Assembly: GCA_050045915.1 (NCBI GenBank)
Contig: JBNGCR010000244.1
Coordinates: forward strand, 1-6,864
Reading direction: 5' to 3'
Length of the DNA stretch: 6,864 nt
Origin: Limnospira sp050045915
Lineage (GTDB): Bacteria; Cyanobacteriota; Cyanobacteriia; Cyanobacteriales; Microcoleaceae
Under the pieces are notes generated by a model. The model did no database searches and was not told the origin of the DNA. It saw only the letters and a program-made list of their open reading frames with translations. Shown one piece after another: positions 1 to 5,626 of this stretch (positions are counted from its first letter, which is position 1; every line of letters begins with the position of its first letter). Position numbers and translations under genes: made by a program.

Positions 1-156
1 TGCCTATTGCCTTTTCTCGAACGATTGTGTAAGTATTCAAACGGACTTGATATGATACGTCGCGTTGTCGCGACACCAAAAAAAGGGAGTCGGGAGTCGG
101 GAATAGGTAATTGGAAGCGGATCGGCTCCGCCTCAATCGCTCTACTTTCTACAGGT
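1..156. other. Repeat-bearing intergenic flank
   Basis: No gene is visible here. The stretch holds the end of a TTGCCTA-type heptamer repeat (1-11), a perfect 10-bp palindrome TGTCGCGACA (66-75) that also forms a 6-bp stem GTCGCG/CGCGAC (59-74), a short (GGGAGTC)2 heptamer array (85-102), and a small 5-bp stem GCGGA/TCCGC (117-131) about 25 bases beyond the stop of the reductase gene. The stem is too weak, and lacks a T-run on the reductase strand, to be called a terminator. Confidence 0.6.
85..102 (+). repeat. GGGAGTC heptamer tandem repeat (2 full copies plus GGGA)
   Basis: Two adjacent GGGAGTC units (85-91, 92-98) are followed by GGGA and then ATAGG. The same heptamer recurs after the small membrane ORF (4630-4664) and after the Uma2 gene (6628-6652), so this is a dispersed repeat family. 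Heptameric short tandem repeats (STRR type) are well known in cyanobacteria. Confidence 0.8.
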
Positions 157-1131
157 TCAGTCAGCGGTAAAATTCCACATGACGGGATAATCATCTTCGA
201 GATGGTCGGTGACGATCCGTCCGATCTGGCTGATTTTCGACCGATCTTCCGGGGACAGATGCACCTGCGCCGCCTTGACATTTTGCTCCACCTGGCTGCT
301 ATTTCGCGCCCCGGCGATCGCATGGGTTTGGGGCTCGGCGATCAGCCATGCGAGGGACAACTGCGCCAAAGTACAGCCTTTTTCGGCCGCGATCGGGCGC
401 AGGCGATCGAGGGCCTCTTGGACGCGGCGGTAATGGTCACGGTTTTGGAAGAGTTTATTTTTGTTGCGGTGGTCCCCTTCCCCGAACTGGTGGTCGGGTC
501 CGAACTTTCCGGTCAGGAGTCCCTGGGCCAGGGAAGAATAGGCCAAAATCGAAATGTTGTTTTCCACGCAGTAGGGCATCGCCTCCCGTTCCACGTCCCG
601 CCAAAACAGAGAATAGGGCGGTTGGAGGCTGTCGATGCGGCCGTAGCGGGCGGCTTCTTCCATCTGCGATCGCGAAAAATTCGACACTCCGATCGCGCGG
701 ATTTTCCCTTTTTCTTTCAAAGTATTGAGGGCGTCCATCGTCTCGCCGATGGGGACGACTTCGCTGTTGAACGCTCCCGCAGGCCAGTGAATTTGGTAGA
801 GGTCGATATAATCGGTCTTGAGACGTTTCAGGGAGCGATCGCAGGCTGCCAAAACCTCGTCGTACTTCAAATGACTCGCGAAGACTTTATCGGCGTACAC
901 CACGCGATCGCGGAGATCCGACACCGCCTCGGCGATCAGTTGTTCCGAACGGCCCGAGGCGTAAACTTCCGCCGTGTCGATGGTGGTGATACCCGCCTCG
1001 ACGGCATCGCGGATCGCCCTGACGAGTTCCGACTCATCGACCCCCCGCCATCCCCCCGTGTCAGCCTGCCAGGTCCCTAAAATGATCGGCGTGATTTGAA
1101 TGTCCGACGTGCCGAGCGATCGCGTTTCCAT
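157..1131 (-). CDS. Aldo/keto reductase, AKR11-like
   Basis: Predicted cytosolic NAD(P)H-dependent oxidoreductase of the (beta/alpha)8-barrel aldo/keto reductase superfamily, 324 residues, the usual length. The complete catalytic tetrad is visible: Asp52 and Tyr57 in DTAEVY, Lys82 in ADKVF, and His115 in YQIHWP. The barrel motif GVSNFS lies at 148-153, and the cofactor-phosphate segment GARNSSQVEQN at 274-284. N-terminal GTWQADTGGW and the AYSSLAQGLLTGKF segment near 197-210 resemble the IolS/YhdN (AKR11) type. The ATG start is supported by a perfect AAGGAG eight bases upstream. The gene is divergent from the DUF1802 gene with 89 bp between starts. The physiological substrate cannot be read from sequence; reduction of reactive aldehydes is a family-level guess. 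A long open frame on the opposite strand is a GC-rich shadow. Confidence 0.95.
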   Translation of the reverse strand: METRSLGTSDIQITPIILGTWQADTGGWRGVDESELVRAIRDAVEAGITTIDTAEVYASGRSEQLIAEAVSDLRDRVVYADKVFASHLKYDEVLAACDRSLKRLKTDYIDLYQIHWPAGAFNSEVVPIGETMDALNTLKEKGKIRAIGVSNFSRSQMEEAARYGRIDSLQPPYSLFWRDVEREAMPYCVENNISILAYSSLAQGLLTGKFGPDHQFGEGDHRNKNKLFQNRDHYRRVQEALDRLRPIAAEKGCTLAQLSLAWLIAEPQTHAIAGARNSSQVEQNVKAAQVHLSPEDRSKISQIGRIVTDHLEDDYPVMWNFTAD

Positions 1132-1139
1132 AATTTGAA

Positions 1140-1145
1140 CTCCTT
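1140..1145 (-). promoter_or_regulatory. Shine-Dalgarno AAGGAG of the aldo/keto reductase
   Basis: On the minus strand AAGGAG stands eight bases upstream of the ATG whose first base is 1131. It fixes the start of the reductase and suggests efficient translation. Confidence 0.8.
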
Positions 1146-1150
1146 AAAAA

Positions 1151-1206
1151 TTGTCAGATATTCAATTCTTCACTATCTTAAGAAAAAAGCGATTGCGCCG
1201 TACAAT
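1151..1206 (+). promoter_or_regulatory. Candidate sigma70-type promoter(s) of the DUF1802 gene
   Basis: Two overlapping candidates are seen. TTGTCA (1151-1156), a 17-base spacer and TATCTT (1174-1179) would start transcription about 35 bases before the ATG. TTAAGA (1178-1183), 17 bases and TACAAT (1201-1206) would give a nearly leaderless transcript. The region is only 89 bp and must also hold the promoter of the divergent reductase. Calls are from consensus matching by eye only. Confidence 0.35.
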
Positions 1207-1220
1207 TCAAACCTCAAGAT

Positions 1221-1817
1221 ATGTCTCCAGAGAGATTTTTATCCGCTGCCCTCAAAGAATGGAACGTGGCAGTCAACGCCCTGGAAGCGGGCAAAACCGC
1301 CGTACTGATCCGCAAAGGGGGCATCCGGGAACGGGGGGGGCGCTTCGGTGTCGATTTCAACCCGGTGTTATTGTATCCCACTTTCGAGCATCAGAAGCCC
1401 GACTGGCTGAAACCCGAATACCGGGACTCTGTGGAACCCGTGCCGTCGGGGTGGCATCCCGATCGCGTCCGAGTCGGCAGTTGGGCGGAAATTACCGATC
1501 TTTTCAGTTTGGAAACGTCCCGGGCGGAAACGGCGGCGGACGCCCTGTCAAATTTCATCATTTGGAACCGGACATTTTTGGGCGATCGCCTCAACTGGAA
1601 ACCCCACAAACCGCTGCATATTTTATTGTTGAGAACCTACCAACTGCCCGACCCCCTCGAAATTCCCTATCGGGACACCTACGGGGGATGTCGCTCTTGG
1701 ATCGAGTTGGAAACCGCCGTCTCTATCGCCCGGTCTTCTCCCGTTTTGAACGCCGACGAATACGGGGAACTCGGCGATCGACTGCGCGACACCATTCGCA
1801 GTGTCTCGGGAGACTGA
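1221..1817 (+). CDS. DUF1802 family protein
   Basis: Recognised as a DUF1802 (COG4293-type) protein, 198 residues, function unknown. The family signature is clear: N-terminal ALKEWNVAVNALEAGKTAVLIRKGGIRERGGRFGVDFNPVLLYPTFEHQKPDWLKPEY in pieces (ALKEW at 10-14, LIRKGGIRERGG at 29-40, LYPTFEHQ at 51-58), then a middle segment with GSWAEITDLFSLE near 86-98. The C-terminal part has LLLRTYQLPDP near 135-145, IPYRDTYGGCRSWIEL near 148-163, and a helical tail. There is no signal peptide or membrane segment, so it is probably cytosolic. The ATG start has no good Shine-Dalgarno, but the N-terminus matches where I expect the family to begin. It stands alone, divergent from the reductase and convergent with the guanylyltransferase. 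I infer no function; the family is common in cyanobacteria. Confidence 0.88.
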   Translation: MSPERFLSAALKEWNVAVNALEAGKTAVLIRKGGIRERGGRFGVDFNPVLLYPTFEHQKPDWLKPEYRDSVEPVPSGWHPDRVRVGSWAEITDLFSLETSRAETAADALSNFIIWNRTFLGDRLNWKPHKPLHILLLRTYQLPDPLEIPYRDTYGGCRSWIELETAVSIARSSPVLNADEYGELGDRLRDTIRSVSGD

Positions 1818-1849
1818 AAAAAAACTCGAAATTTTGGCGGCGAAAGGGG

Positions 1850-1879
1850 TTGACGGGGGGCGACGATTTGCGGTAAACT
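1850..1879 (+). promoter_or_regulatory. Candidate orphan promoter upstream of the hairpin
   Basis: TTGACG (1850-1855), an 18-base spacer and TAAACT (1874-1879) resemble a sigma70-type promoter (5/6 and 4/6 matches). Transcription would begin near 1886, just before the large hairpin and with no ORF after it. A second TTGACA (1881-1886) has no matching -10 at proper distance. Confidence 0.3.
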
Positions 1880-1897
1880 ATTGACATAAAGCTCCAT

Positions 1898-1942
1898 AAT
1901 GGGAGTGGTGCCAAAAATAAAAATTTGACCACCACTCCCATT
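1898..1942. repeat. Perfect 13-bp inverted repeat (hairpin)
   Basis: The arms AATGGGAGTGGTG (1898-1910) and CACCACTCCCATT (1930-1942) are exact reverse complements around a 19-base A-rich spacer. Within the spacer CAAA (1912-1915) can pair with TTTG (1924-1927), and the base can extend by a U-G and an A-U pair, so the RNA would be one long stem with a small internal loop and an 8-base loop. Neither side is followed by a T-run, so it is not a standard intrinsic terminator. It could be a structured terminator or barrier between convergent genes, the body of a small RNA, or a DNA palindrome bound by a protein. Confidence 0.85.
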
Positions 1943-2028
1943 GTCTAAAATAATACCAGGAAGTCAATAAAAAAGCAACAATCCCCCAAAAAAAAGCGAA
2001 ATTTTTAATATTTCTTAATTTTTTTTTC

Positions 2029-2060
2029 AAAAAATTTTAAATTCGGGCATCGAGCCCGAA
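2029..2060 (-). terminator. Intrinsic terminator of the guanylyltransferase gene
   Basis: Stem TTCGGGC/GCCCGAA (2042-2048 with 2054-2060) has a five-base loop. On the minus strand it is followed directly by a TTTAAAATTTTTT tract. It lies 44 bases beyond the stop codon of the guanylyltransferase. The T-tract is interrupted by four A, but position, strand and GC-rich stem all fit. Confidence 0.65.
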
Positions 2061-2103
2061 GTTGTCAGATGCACCCGGGCGAGGCTGGGGTTGCGAAATC
2101 AAC

Positions 2104-3153
2104 CTACAACAATTCTTCCAAATCCGGATCGTCGGCCAACTGCTGCAACATTTTTTTAATGTCTTGCGTCCGATCTTTGTGGGCAATTAAGGTGACGTTG
2201 CCATCTCGAACCACGACCAAATCTTCCACCCCGATGGTGACGATCACTTCGTTGGTGTTGCGGCCGTACAAAATCGATCCTTTCGTATCCAATCCGATGT
2301 GTTTGACCAACTCCACATTGGAACCGTTGCGGTCAAATAGACGCTCCAAAGAATTCCAATCTCCGAGGTCATCCCAACCGAACGAGACGGGTAAAACGCA
2401 GGCTTTTTGTGTCTTTTCCATCAGGGCATAATCAATGCTAATCCGTTCCAACTGAGAATAAGCCTCGGCGCCCTTAGCCTCCAACGCTTTCACCAAATCC
2501 GGGACGTGCGATCGCAACTCTTCGAGGACCACCCCGGCCCGAAACACGAAAATCCCAGCATTCCAGTGGAAGCGGCCCGTGGCCAAAAACTTCTCGGCTG
2601 TTTCCGGGTCAGGCTTTTCCGTAAACCGCGCCACTCGATAGGCGATGAACTCGCCGAACGTCCCAATTTCCTCGCCCTGTTCGATGTAACCGTAACCCGT
2701 CGCCGGATAGTCGGGGTGCAAACCCAACGTGACGATCGCATCCCGACTCGTCGCCAGCTTTTCGGCGGAGATCAAAGCCTGCTGAAACCGCTCCGGTTGC
2801 CCGATCCAGTGGTCGGCGGGAAAAAACCCGATCACCGCATCTTCGCCGTAACGCCGCGCCACTTCCACCGCAGTCCAGGCCACCGCCGGGGCGGTATCCC
2901 GTCCTTCCGGTTCAGCCAAAATATTTTCCGGGGGCAAGTGAGGCAGTTGCTCCCGGACGCCCCGTTCGAGCAAGGCCGAGGTAATCACCCAAAGTCCCTC
3001 CCAATTTCTGCCCAAAGGCAACAGGCGTTCAGCAGTGCTCTGCAACAAACTCTGACCGCTACCATCTAAACTCAGAAATTGTTTCGGTCGGGTTTTGCGA
3101 CTCAGGGGCCAAAAGCGCTCGCCTTTACCGCCAGCGAGAATAACAGGTATCAT
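2104..3153 (-). CDS. manC: Mannose-1-phosphate guanylyltransferase (GDP-mannose pyrophosphorylase), short form
   Basis: Converts mannose-1-phosphate and GTP to GDP-mannose and pyrophosphate in the cytosol, feeding mannose and fucose residues into exopolysaccharide, lipopolysaccharide and glycans. At 349 residues it has only the nucleotidyltransferase domain and a short C-terminal segment; the cupin isomerase domain of bifunctional ManC/AlgA is absent. The pyrophosphorylase signature is complete: AGGKGERFWPLSR (7-19) with TRPKQF (21-26). Further motifs are EPEGRDTAPA (81-90), FPADHW (111-116), GYGYIE (153-158), FTEKPD (177-182), WNAGIFVF (197-204), SIDYALMEK (239-247) and FGWDDLGDWNS (258-268). 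The ATG has no clear Shine-Dalgarno, but the protein begins where the family does. It is transcribed divergently from the LCP gene and ends at a good terminator. Confidence 0.95.
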   Translation of the reverse strand: MIPVILAGGKGERFWPLSRKTRPKQFLSLDGSGQSLLQSTAERLLPLGRNWEGLWVITSALLERGVREQLPHLPPENILAEPEGRDTAPAVAWTAVEVARRYGEDAVIGFFPADHWIGQPERFQQALISAEKLATSRDAIVTLGLHPDYPATGYGYIEQGEEIGTFGEFIAYRVARFTEKPDPETAEKFLATGRFHWNAGIFVFRAGVVLEELRSHVPDLVKALEAKGAEAYSQLERISIDYALMEKTQKACVLPVSFGWDDLGDWNSLERLFDRNGSNVELVKHIGLDTKGSILYGRNTNEVIVTIGVEDLVVVRDGNVTLIAHKDRTQDIKKMLQQLADDPDLEELL

Positions 3154-3186
3154 GCGACTTACAATTTTTTAGGTTTAGATAACTCA

Positions 3187-3215
3187 ATCTTAGAGTCTGA
3201 ATGAGCCGTTGTCAG
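3187..3215 (-). promoter_or_regulatory. Candidate promoter of the guanylyltransferase gene
   Basis: On the minus strand CTGACA (3210-3215), a 17-base spacer and TAAGAT (3187-3192) make a sigma70-like pair (5/6 and 4/6). The expected start near 3180 gives a leader of about 27 bases before the ATG. No comparable promoter was found for the divergent LCP gene. Confidence 0.45.
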
Positions 3216-3356
3216 CGTTCCGACCCAATTTTTGGATGCGATCGGCTTTGCCGGTGGGCTTCACCCAATCGCGTCACCCGGGTCTGAGAAAATCGCCGGC
3301 GGCACCATCTGAAAATCAATTTTGAGAATCGATCCGTCCTATTTCGTCAATTCTCC

Positions 3357-4523
3357 ATGCGTTATCCCACAAGTTCCCAAAGACAACCCAAAATCCTGCG
3401 AGTCCTGTTCTGGAGTTTTATTGTCCTGCTGATCGCGAGCACTTCCGCCACCTTGGGGGCTGTCACCGCCCTACTTTCTCCCGCCGAACGGGGGTTCGAT
3501 GAGGACGGATCAATGGTTCTCAATGCGCTGTGGCGCGATCGCTTTCGGTTTGAATTGTCCCGTCCGGTGCANNNNNNNNNNNNNNNNNNNNNNNNNNNNN
3601 NNNNNNNNNNNNNNNNNNNNNNNNNNNNNNNNNNNNNNNNNNNNNNNNNNNNNNNNNNNNNNNNNNNNNNNACCCTCAACCGAGTGGAAATTAACCGCTA
3701 TGTCCGCGTCGGCAGCGGGGCGTTTCGAGAATTGGTGAATTTGTTGGGGGGGGTGGAAGTGTTTGTCCCCTACCCCATGTCTTACACCGACAACAGCCAG
3801 CAGTTGCGGATCGATTTGTCCCCCGGATGGCAGACTATCGACGGCGAACAGGCGGATCACTTCGCTCGATTTCGTGGCGACGCCTACGGGGATATCGGCC
3901 GCATCCAACGCCAACAGGCTTTAATGGAGGCGATTCGGGAACGGTTGCGGAGTCCGGAGGTGCTGCCCCGACTGCCCCAGATCGTGCGGGTGATGTTGAA
4001 GTATGTGGACACGGATTTGGATTTTGAGGAACTGCTGACCCTGGCCAAATTTGCCCTGAACCTGGATTCGGACCGGGTGCGGATGGTGATGCTGCCGGGG
4101 GAAGAACGGGGCGGATATACGAGTTATTGGGCGATCGACGATCGCGCCCGCGATCGGGTCATGGCCCAATATTTTCGGGTGGATTCCACGGGGTTTGTAT
4201 TGGCTGGATCTTACCAGCGATCGCCCTATCTGGAATTGTCCAAAAACAGCCGCATTGCCATCCAAAATGCCTCCGGCGACCCGGCGGCGGGCGATCGGGT
4301 GGCGGATTTCCTCTACGAAAAGGGCTACGACCAAGTTTATGTCGTCCCCAAACTGCCCTACTCGGTGCGATCGACCCAAATCATCGTCCAGAGGGGCGAT
4401 CTCGGTGGCGCGGAACTCCTGCAAACCACCCTCGGCTTCGGTAACATCAAAGCATCCTCCACCGGCGAGGTGGACTCGGATTTAACCATTCGCGTGGGAG
4501 AAGATTGGAGGCAAAAATTTTGA
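3357..4523 (+). CDS. LytR-CpsA-Psr (LCP) family protein with LytR_C domain; interrupted by an assembly gap
   Basis: LCP proteins are membrane-anchored enzymes that transfer glycopolymers from a polyprenyl-phosphate carrier to the cell wall. Residues 1-18 are a basic cytoplasmic tail, about 18-41 one membrane segment, and the rest is extracytoplasmic. After the gap the LCP domain resumes at TLNRVEINRYVRV (106-118), followed by FRELVNLLGGVEVFVP (123-138), PGWQTIDGEQADHFARFRGD (156-175) and DIGRIQRQQ (179-187), which carries conserved Arg. A LytR_C domain fills about 294-388 (AIQNASGD, YVVPKLPY, TQIIVQRGD, SSTGEVDSDLTIRVGEDW). The 34 unknown residues replace the N-terminal half of the catalytic core, where the family's Asp- and Arg-bearing motifs lie. 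The ATG start lacks a Shine-Dalgarno. Both halves share one frame across the 100 N. A 35-residue ORF overlaps its stop. Confidence 0.9.
   Translation: MRYPTSSQRQPKILRVLFWSFIVLLIASTSATLGAVTALLSPAERGFDEDGSMVLNALWRDRFRFELSRPVXXXXXXXXXXXXXXXXXXXXXXXXXXXXXXXXXXTLNRVEINRYVRVGSGAFRELVNLLGGVEVFVPYPMSYTDNSQQLRIDLSPGWQTIDGEQADHFARFRGDAYGDIGRIQRQQALMEAIRERLRSPEVLPRLPQIVRVMLKYVDTDLDFEELLTLAKFALNLDSDRVRMVMLPGEERGGYTSYWAIDDRARDRVMAQYFRVDSTGFVLAGSYQRSPYLELSKNSRIAIQNASGDPAAGDRVADFLYEKGYDQVYVVPKLPYSVRSTQIIVQRGDLGGAELLQTTLGFGNIKASSTGEVDSDLTIRVGEDWRQKF
3572..3671. other. Assembly gap (100 N)
   Basis: Exactly 100 undetermined bases lie inside the LCP gene. A round 100 is the conventional placeholder for a gap of unknown length, so the true length is unknown. 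From remembered family spacing, the missing part should be some 75-90 residues rather than 34, so roughly 230-270 bases. Confidence 0.95.
4507..4511 (+). promoter_or_regulatory. Shine-Dalgarno GGAGG for the overlapping small ORF
   Basis: GGAGG lies inside the last codons of the LCP gene, eight bases before a TTG that overlaps the LCP stop as TTGA. This near-ideal site is the main reason to accept the TTG start of the following small gene. Confidence 0.6.
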
Positions 4524-4627
4524 CTCTCAAAGACGGCTTCAAACCCATGCTGTGGGCGATATTGCGCCTGATATTAATTCTCGGTTTGGCGATCGCCTGG
4601 GTGCTGCTGGCGGCGACTCCGGCTTAG
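4520..4627 (+). CDS. Small single-pass membrane protein, 35 residues, coupled to LCP
   Basis: A TTG start (4520-4522) overlaps the LCP TGA stop by four bases (TTGA) and is preceded at eight bases by GGAGG. The product begins MTLKDGFKPMLWAILRL and continues with ILILGLAIAWVLLAATPA: a short basic N-terminus and then one hydrophobic helix of about 22 residues (10-31), ending in TAG. The layout implies translational coupling and a membrane partner or neighbour of LCP. An internal ATG at 4547 would give 26 residues but has no comparable ribosome site. I do not recognise a named family. The sequence carries a HIP1 site, as neighbouring genes do. The chance of a random frame having both the site and a clean helix is not negligible, so this is probable and not proven. 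Confidence 0.6.
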   Translation: MTLKDGFKPMLWAILRLILILGLAIAWVLLAATPA

Positions 4628-4629
4628 GA

Positions 4630-4664
4630 GGGAGTCGGGAATCGGTATGAGGGAGTCGGGGAAT
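4630..4664 (+). repeat. Degenerate GGGAGTC heptamer array
   Basis: Read in sevens from 4630 the units are GGGAGTC, GGGAATC, GGTATGA, GGGAGTC and GGGGAAT. The seven-base phase is kept although two units have diverged. The array begins two bases after the stop codon of the small membrane ORF. Confidence 0.7.
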
Positions 4665-4675
4665 TTTAGATTGTA

Positions 4676-4697
4676 GGGGCGCAAGGCACGGCGCCCC
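4676..4697 (+). terminator. GC-rich hairpin, possible terminator of the LCP unit
   Basis: Arms GGGGCGC (4676-4682) and GCGCCCC (4691-4697) pair perfectly around an eight-base loop and are followed by AATTTAATTT, not a pure T-run. It lies about 50 bases after the small ORF. The GTAGGGGCG...CGCCCC form is also a common dispersed cyanobacterial palindrome, so it may be a repeat that serves as a terminator only by position. Confidence 0.4.
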
Positions 4698-4767
4698 AAT
4701 TTAATTTGAGATTCTTGCCATTTTTGTCCCTCCGCCCCTTTGCCCTCGGCTTAGAATCGAACAGAGA

Positions 4768-4782
4768 AGAAACCGGGTTTCT
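4768..4782 (+). repeat. AGAAACCGGGTTTCT palindromic repeat, copy 1
   Basis: A 15-base near-perfect palindrome (arms AGAAAC/GTTTCT). Its reverse complement recurs at 4945-4959, so the two copies flank about 160 bases as inverted repeats. This palindrome is familiar from cyanobacterial intergenic DNA. Confidence 0.75.
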
Positions 4783-4866
4783 TATCGCAAGTATCGCGCT
4801 CGTGTATCAACAGTTTCAATCGGGCTAGAAACCTTGAAACATCGATGTAAAGGTCATTTCAGTTTC

Positions 4867-4894
4867 CTATTGCCTGTTGCCTATTGCCTATTGC
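4867..4894 (+). repeat. CTATTGC/CTGTTGC heptamer array, 4 copies
   Basis: Four consecutive heptamers CTATTGC, CTGTTGC, CTATTGC, CTATTGC. The same A/G variation at position 3 is seen in the array at 5940-5967, and a partial copy opens the window. Confidence 0.85.
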
Positions 4895-4943
4895 CCTCTA
4901 GCAGCGCTTTAACAAGATATCGGGTTCAACTCCAAAATTTGGG

Positions 4944-4960
4944 TAGAAACCCGGTTTCTA
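4944..4960 (-). repeat. AGAAACC-type palindromic repeat, copy 2, supplying a stop codon
   Basis: TAGAAACCGGGTTTCTA on the minus strand, a 17-base palindrome but for its centre. Its first three bases (4958-4960 on the plus strand) are the TAG that ends the S51-like gene. Confidence 0.75.
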
Positions 4961-5626
4961 AAATCGGGCGGGGAGTGTCAAATTAATAGGGATCGTCCGA
5001 GAGTCTGCCGTCATTGACGCTAAGGGATCGTCCAAGGCTGATTCGCTGTCGATACTCTGGCCGCAGGCGGTGAAGACGAAACGGCTTTGGATCATCGCCC
5101 CCGCACTGGTCCCGCCGATCGCCGCGCCGCGATCGAGGGCAGACTTGATGGCATCATATAAATCGGTATCCAAATAATTACGGAGGTAGCGGCACTGGTC
5201 GCCCCCCGCAAAGAAAATCATCTCGGCATTGCGGACACTCTCGACCACATCCGGATGGTTGGCGTCTTCCGGACGGGTGACGAGTAAGGTTTCCACCGAA
5301 TCCACCCCCGCCATCTCCAGGATCGGTTCGTTGTAGCCGTCTTCCCCGGAATCCCGGATGATGACCACATCCACGGTGCGATCGTCGCAGTCTTCGCACC
5401 CTCGCACCCGGTCGATCGCCCATTGGAAGGCCGGATCGACGTCCGGGCCGCCGCCGCCGAGAATGTGGACGATCTCGGTTTTCGGAATTTTCACGTCCGC
5501 CGCGTTTCCGTCCAGATAGCGTTTCACCCCGGCGACGGCGGGTCTGGGAAAGGCGAGGATCGCGATCGCCAATAACGTCACCAAAAAAGCGATCGGGTGC
5601 GATTGTCGCAGCCACAAATTGTCCAT
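4958..5626 (-). CDS. Secreted S51/cyanophycinase-like protein, C-terminally truncated, possible pseudogene
   Basis: 222 residues from the ATG. An N-terminal signal peptide is clear: MDNLWLRQSHP, hydrophobic core near 12-26, and PAVA-G with likely cleavage after Ala32. The mature part is of the class-I glutaminase-like S51 fold (cyanophycinase, PepE): ILGGGGPDVD near 56-65, FFAGGDQCRYL near 138-148, and the nucleophile elbow GGTSAGAMI with Ser174. Family members continue some 80 or more residues past the FVFTA segment to a conserved His-bearing stretch. Here the frame stops about 35 residues after FVFTA, at a TAG contributed by a palindromic repeat, so the catalytic His is missing. It is therefore probably inactive, or a decaying gene. 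A TTG at 5635 would add three residues; neither start has a strong ribosome site. The substrate (cyanophycin or another peptide) is unknown. Confidence 0.75.
   Translation of the reverse strand: MDNLWLRQSHPIAFLVTLLAIAILAFPRPAVAGVKRYLDGNAADVKIPKTEIVHILGGGGPDVDPAFQWAIDRVRGCEDCDDRTVDVVIIRDSGEDGYNEPILEMAGVDSVETLLVTRPEDANHPDVVESVRNAEMIFFAGGDQCRYLRNYLDTDLYDAIKSALDRGAAIGGTSAGAMIQSRFVFTACGQSIDSESALDDPLASMTADSRTIPINLTLPARF

Larger units (their letters stand above)
1818..2103. other. AT-rich convergent spacer
   Basis: This 286-bp spacer separates the 3' ends of the DUF1802 gene (plus) and the guanylyltransferase gene (minus). It is much richer in A and T than the coding DNA around it, especially 1945-2041, with long A and T runs. 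It holds a plus-strand promoter-like pair, a large hairpin and the minus-strand terminator, all listed separately. No protein-coding gene is seen. Confidence 0.75.
4628..4957. other. Repeat-filled intergenic spacer
   Basis: These 330 bases between two 3' ends contain no convincing gene. They hold a degenerate GGGAGTC heptamer array, a GC-rich hairpin, two AGAAACC-type palindromes in opposite orientation and a CTATTGC heptamer array, listed separately. None of the three minus-strand frames beyond 4958 resembles the missing C-terminus of the S51-like gene. Confidence 0.7.

Noticed and set aside
117..131. Terminator of the aldo/keto reductase
   Set aside because: Only a 5-bp stem, and the minus-strand sequence after it is TTCCAATTACC, with no T-run.
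7..1080. Long plus-strand open frame of 357 codons
   Set aside because: It lies opposite the aldo/keto reductase, has no recognisable motif, starts inside repeat DNA, and is explained by the codon composition of the real gene.
2407..3069. Plus-strand open frame of 220 codons
   Set aside because: Antisense shadow of the guanylyltransferase, whose full motif set is on the minus strand.
3251..3283. Short repeats GGTG/CACC and ACCCGGGT in the ManC-LCP spacer as operator sites
   Set aside because: Four-base arms and a lone 8-bp GC palindrome are expected by chance at this base composition.
4547..4627. ATG start for the small membrane ORF (26 residues)
   Set aside because: No ribosome binding site at the right distance, whereas the TTG at 4520 has GGAGG and the stop-overlap typical of coupled genes.
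4867..4894. Possible CRISPR or phage-type repeat
   Set aside because: The units are seven bases long, contiguous and without spacers, so this is a simple heptamer tandem repeat.
5178..5615. Second minus-strand frame of 145 codons
   Set aside because: Arg/Gly-rich out-of-frame shadow of the S51-like gene, which has the signal peptide and catalytic motifs.
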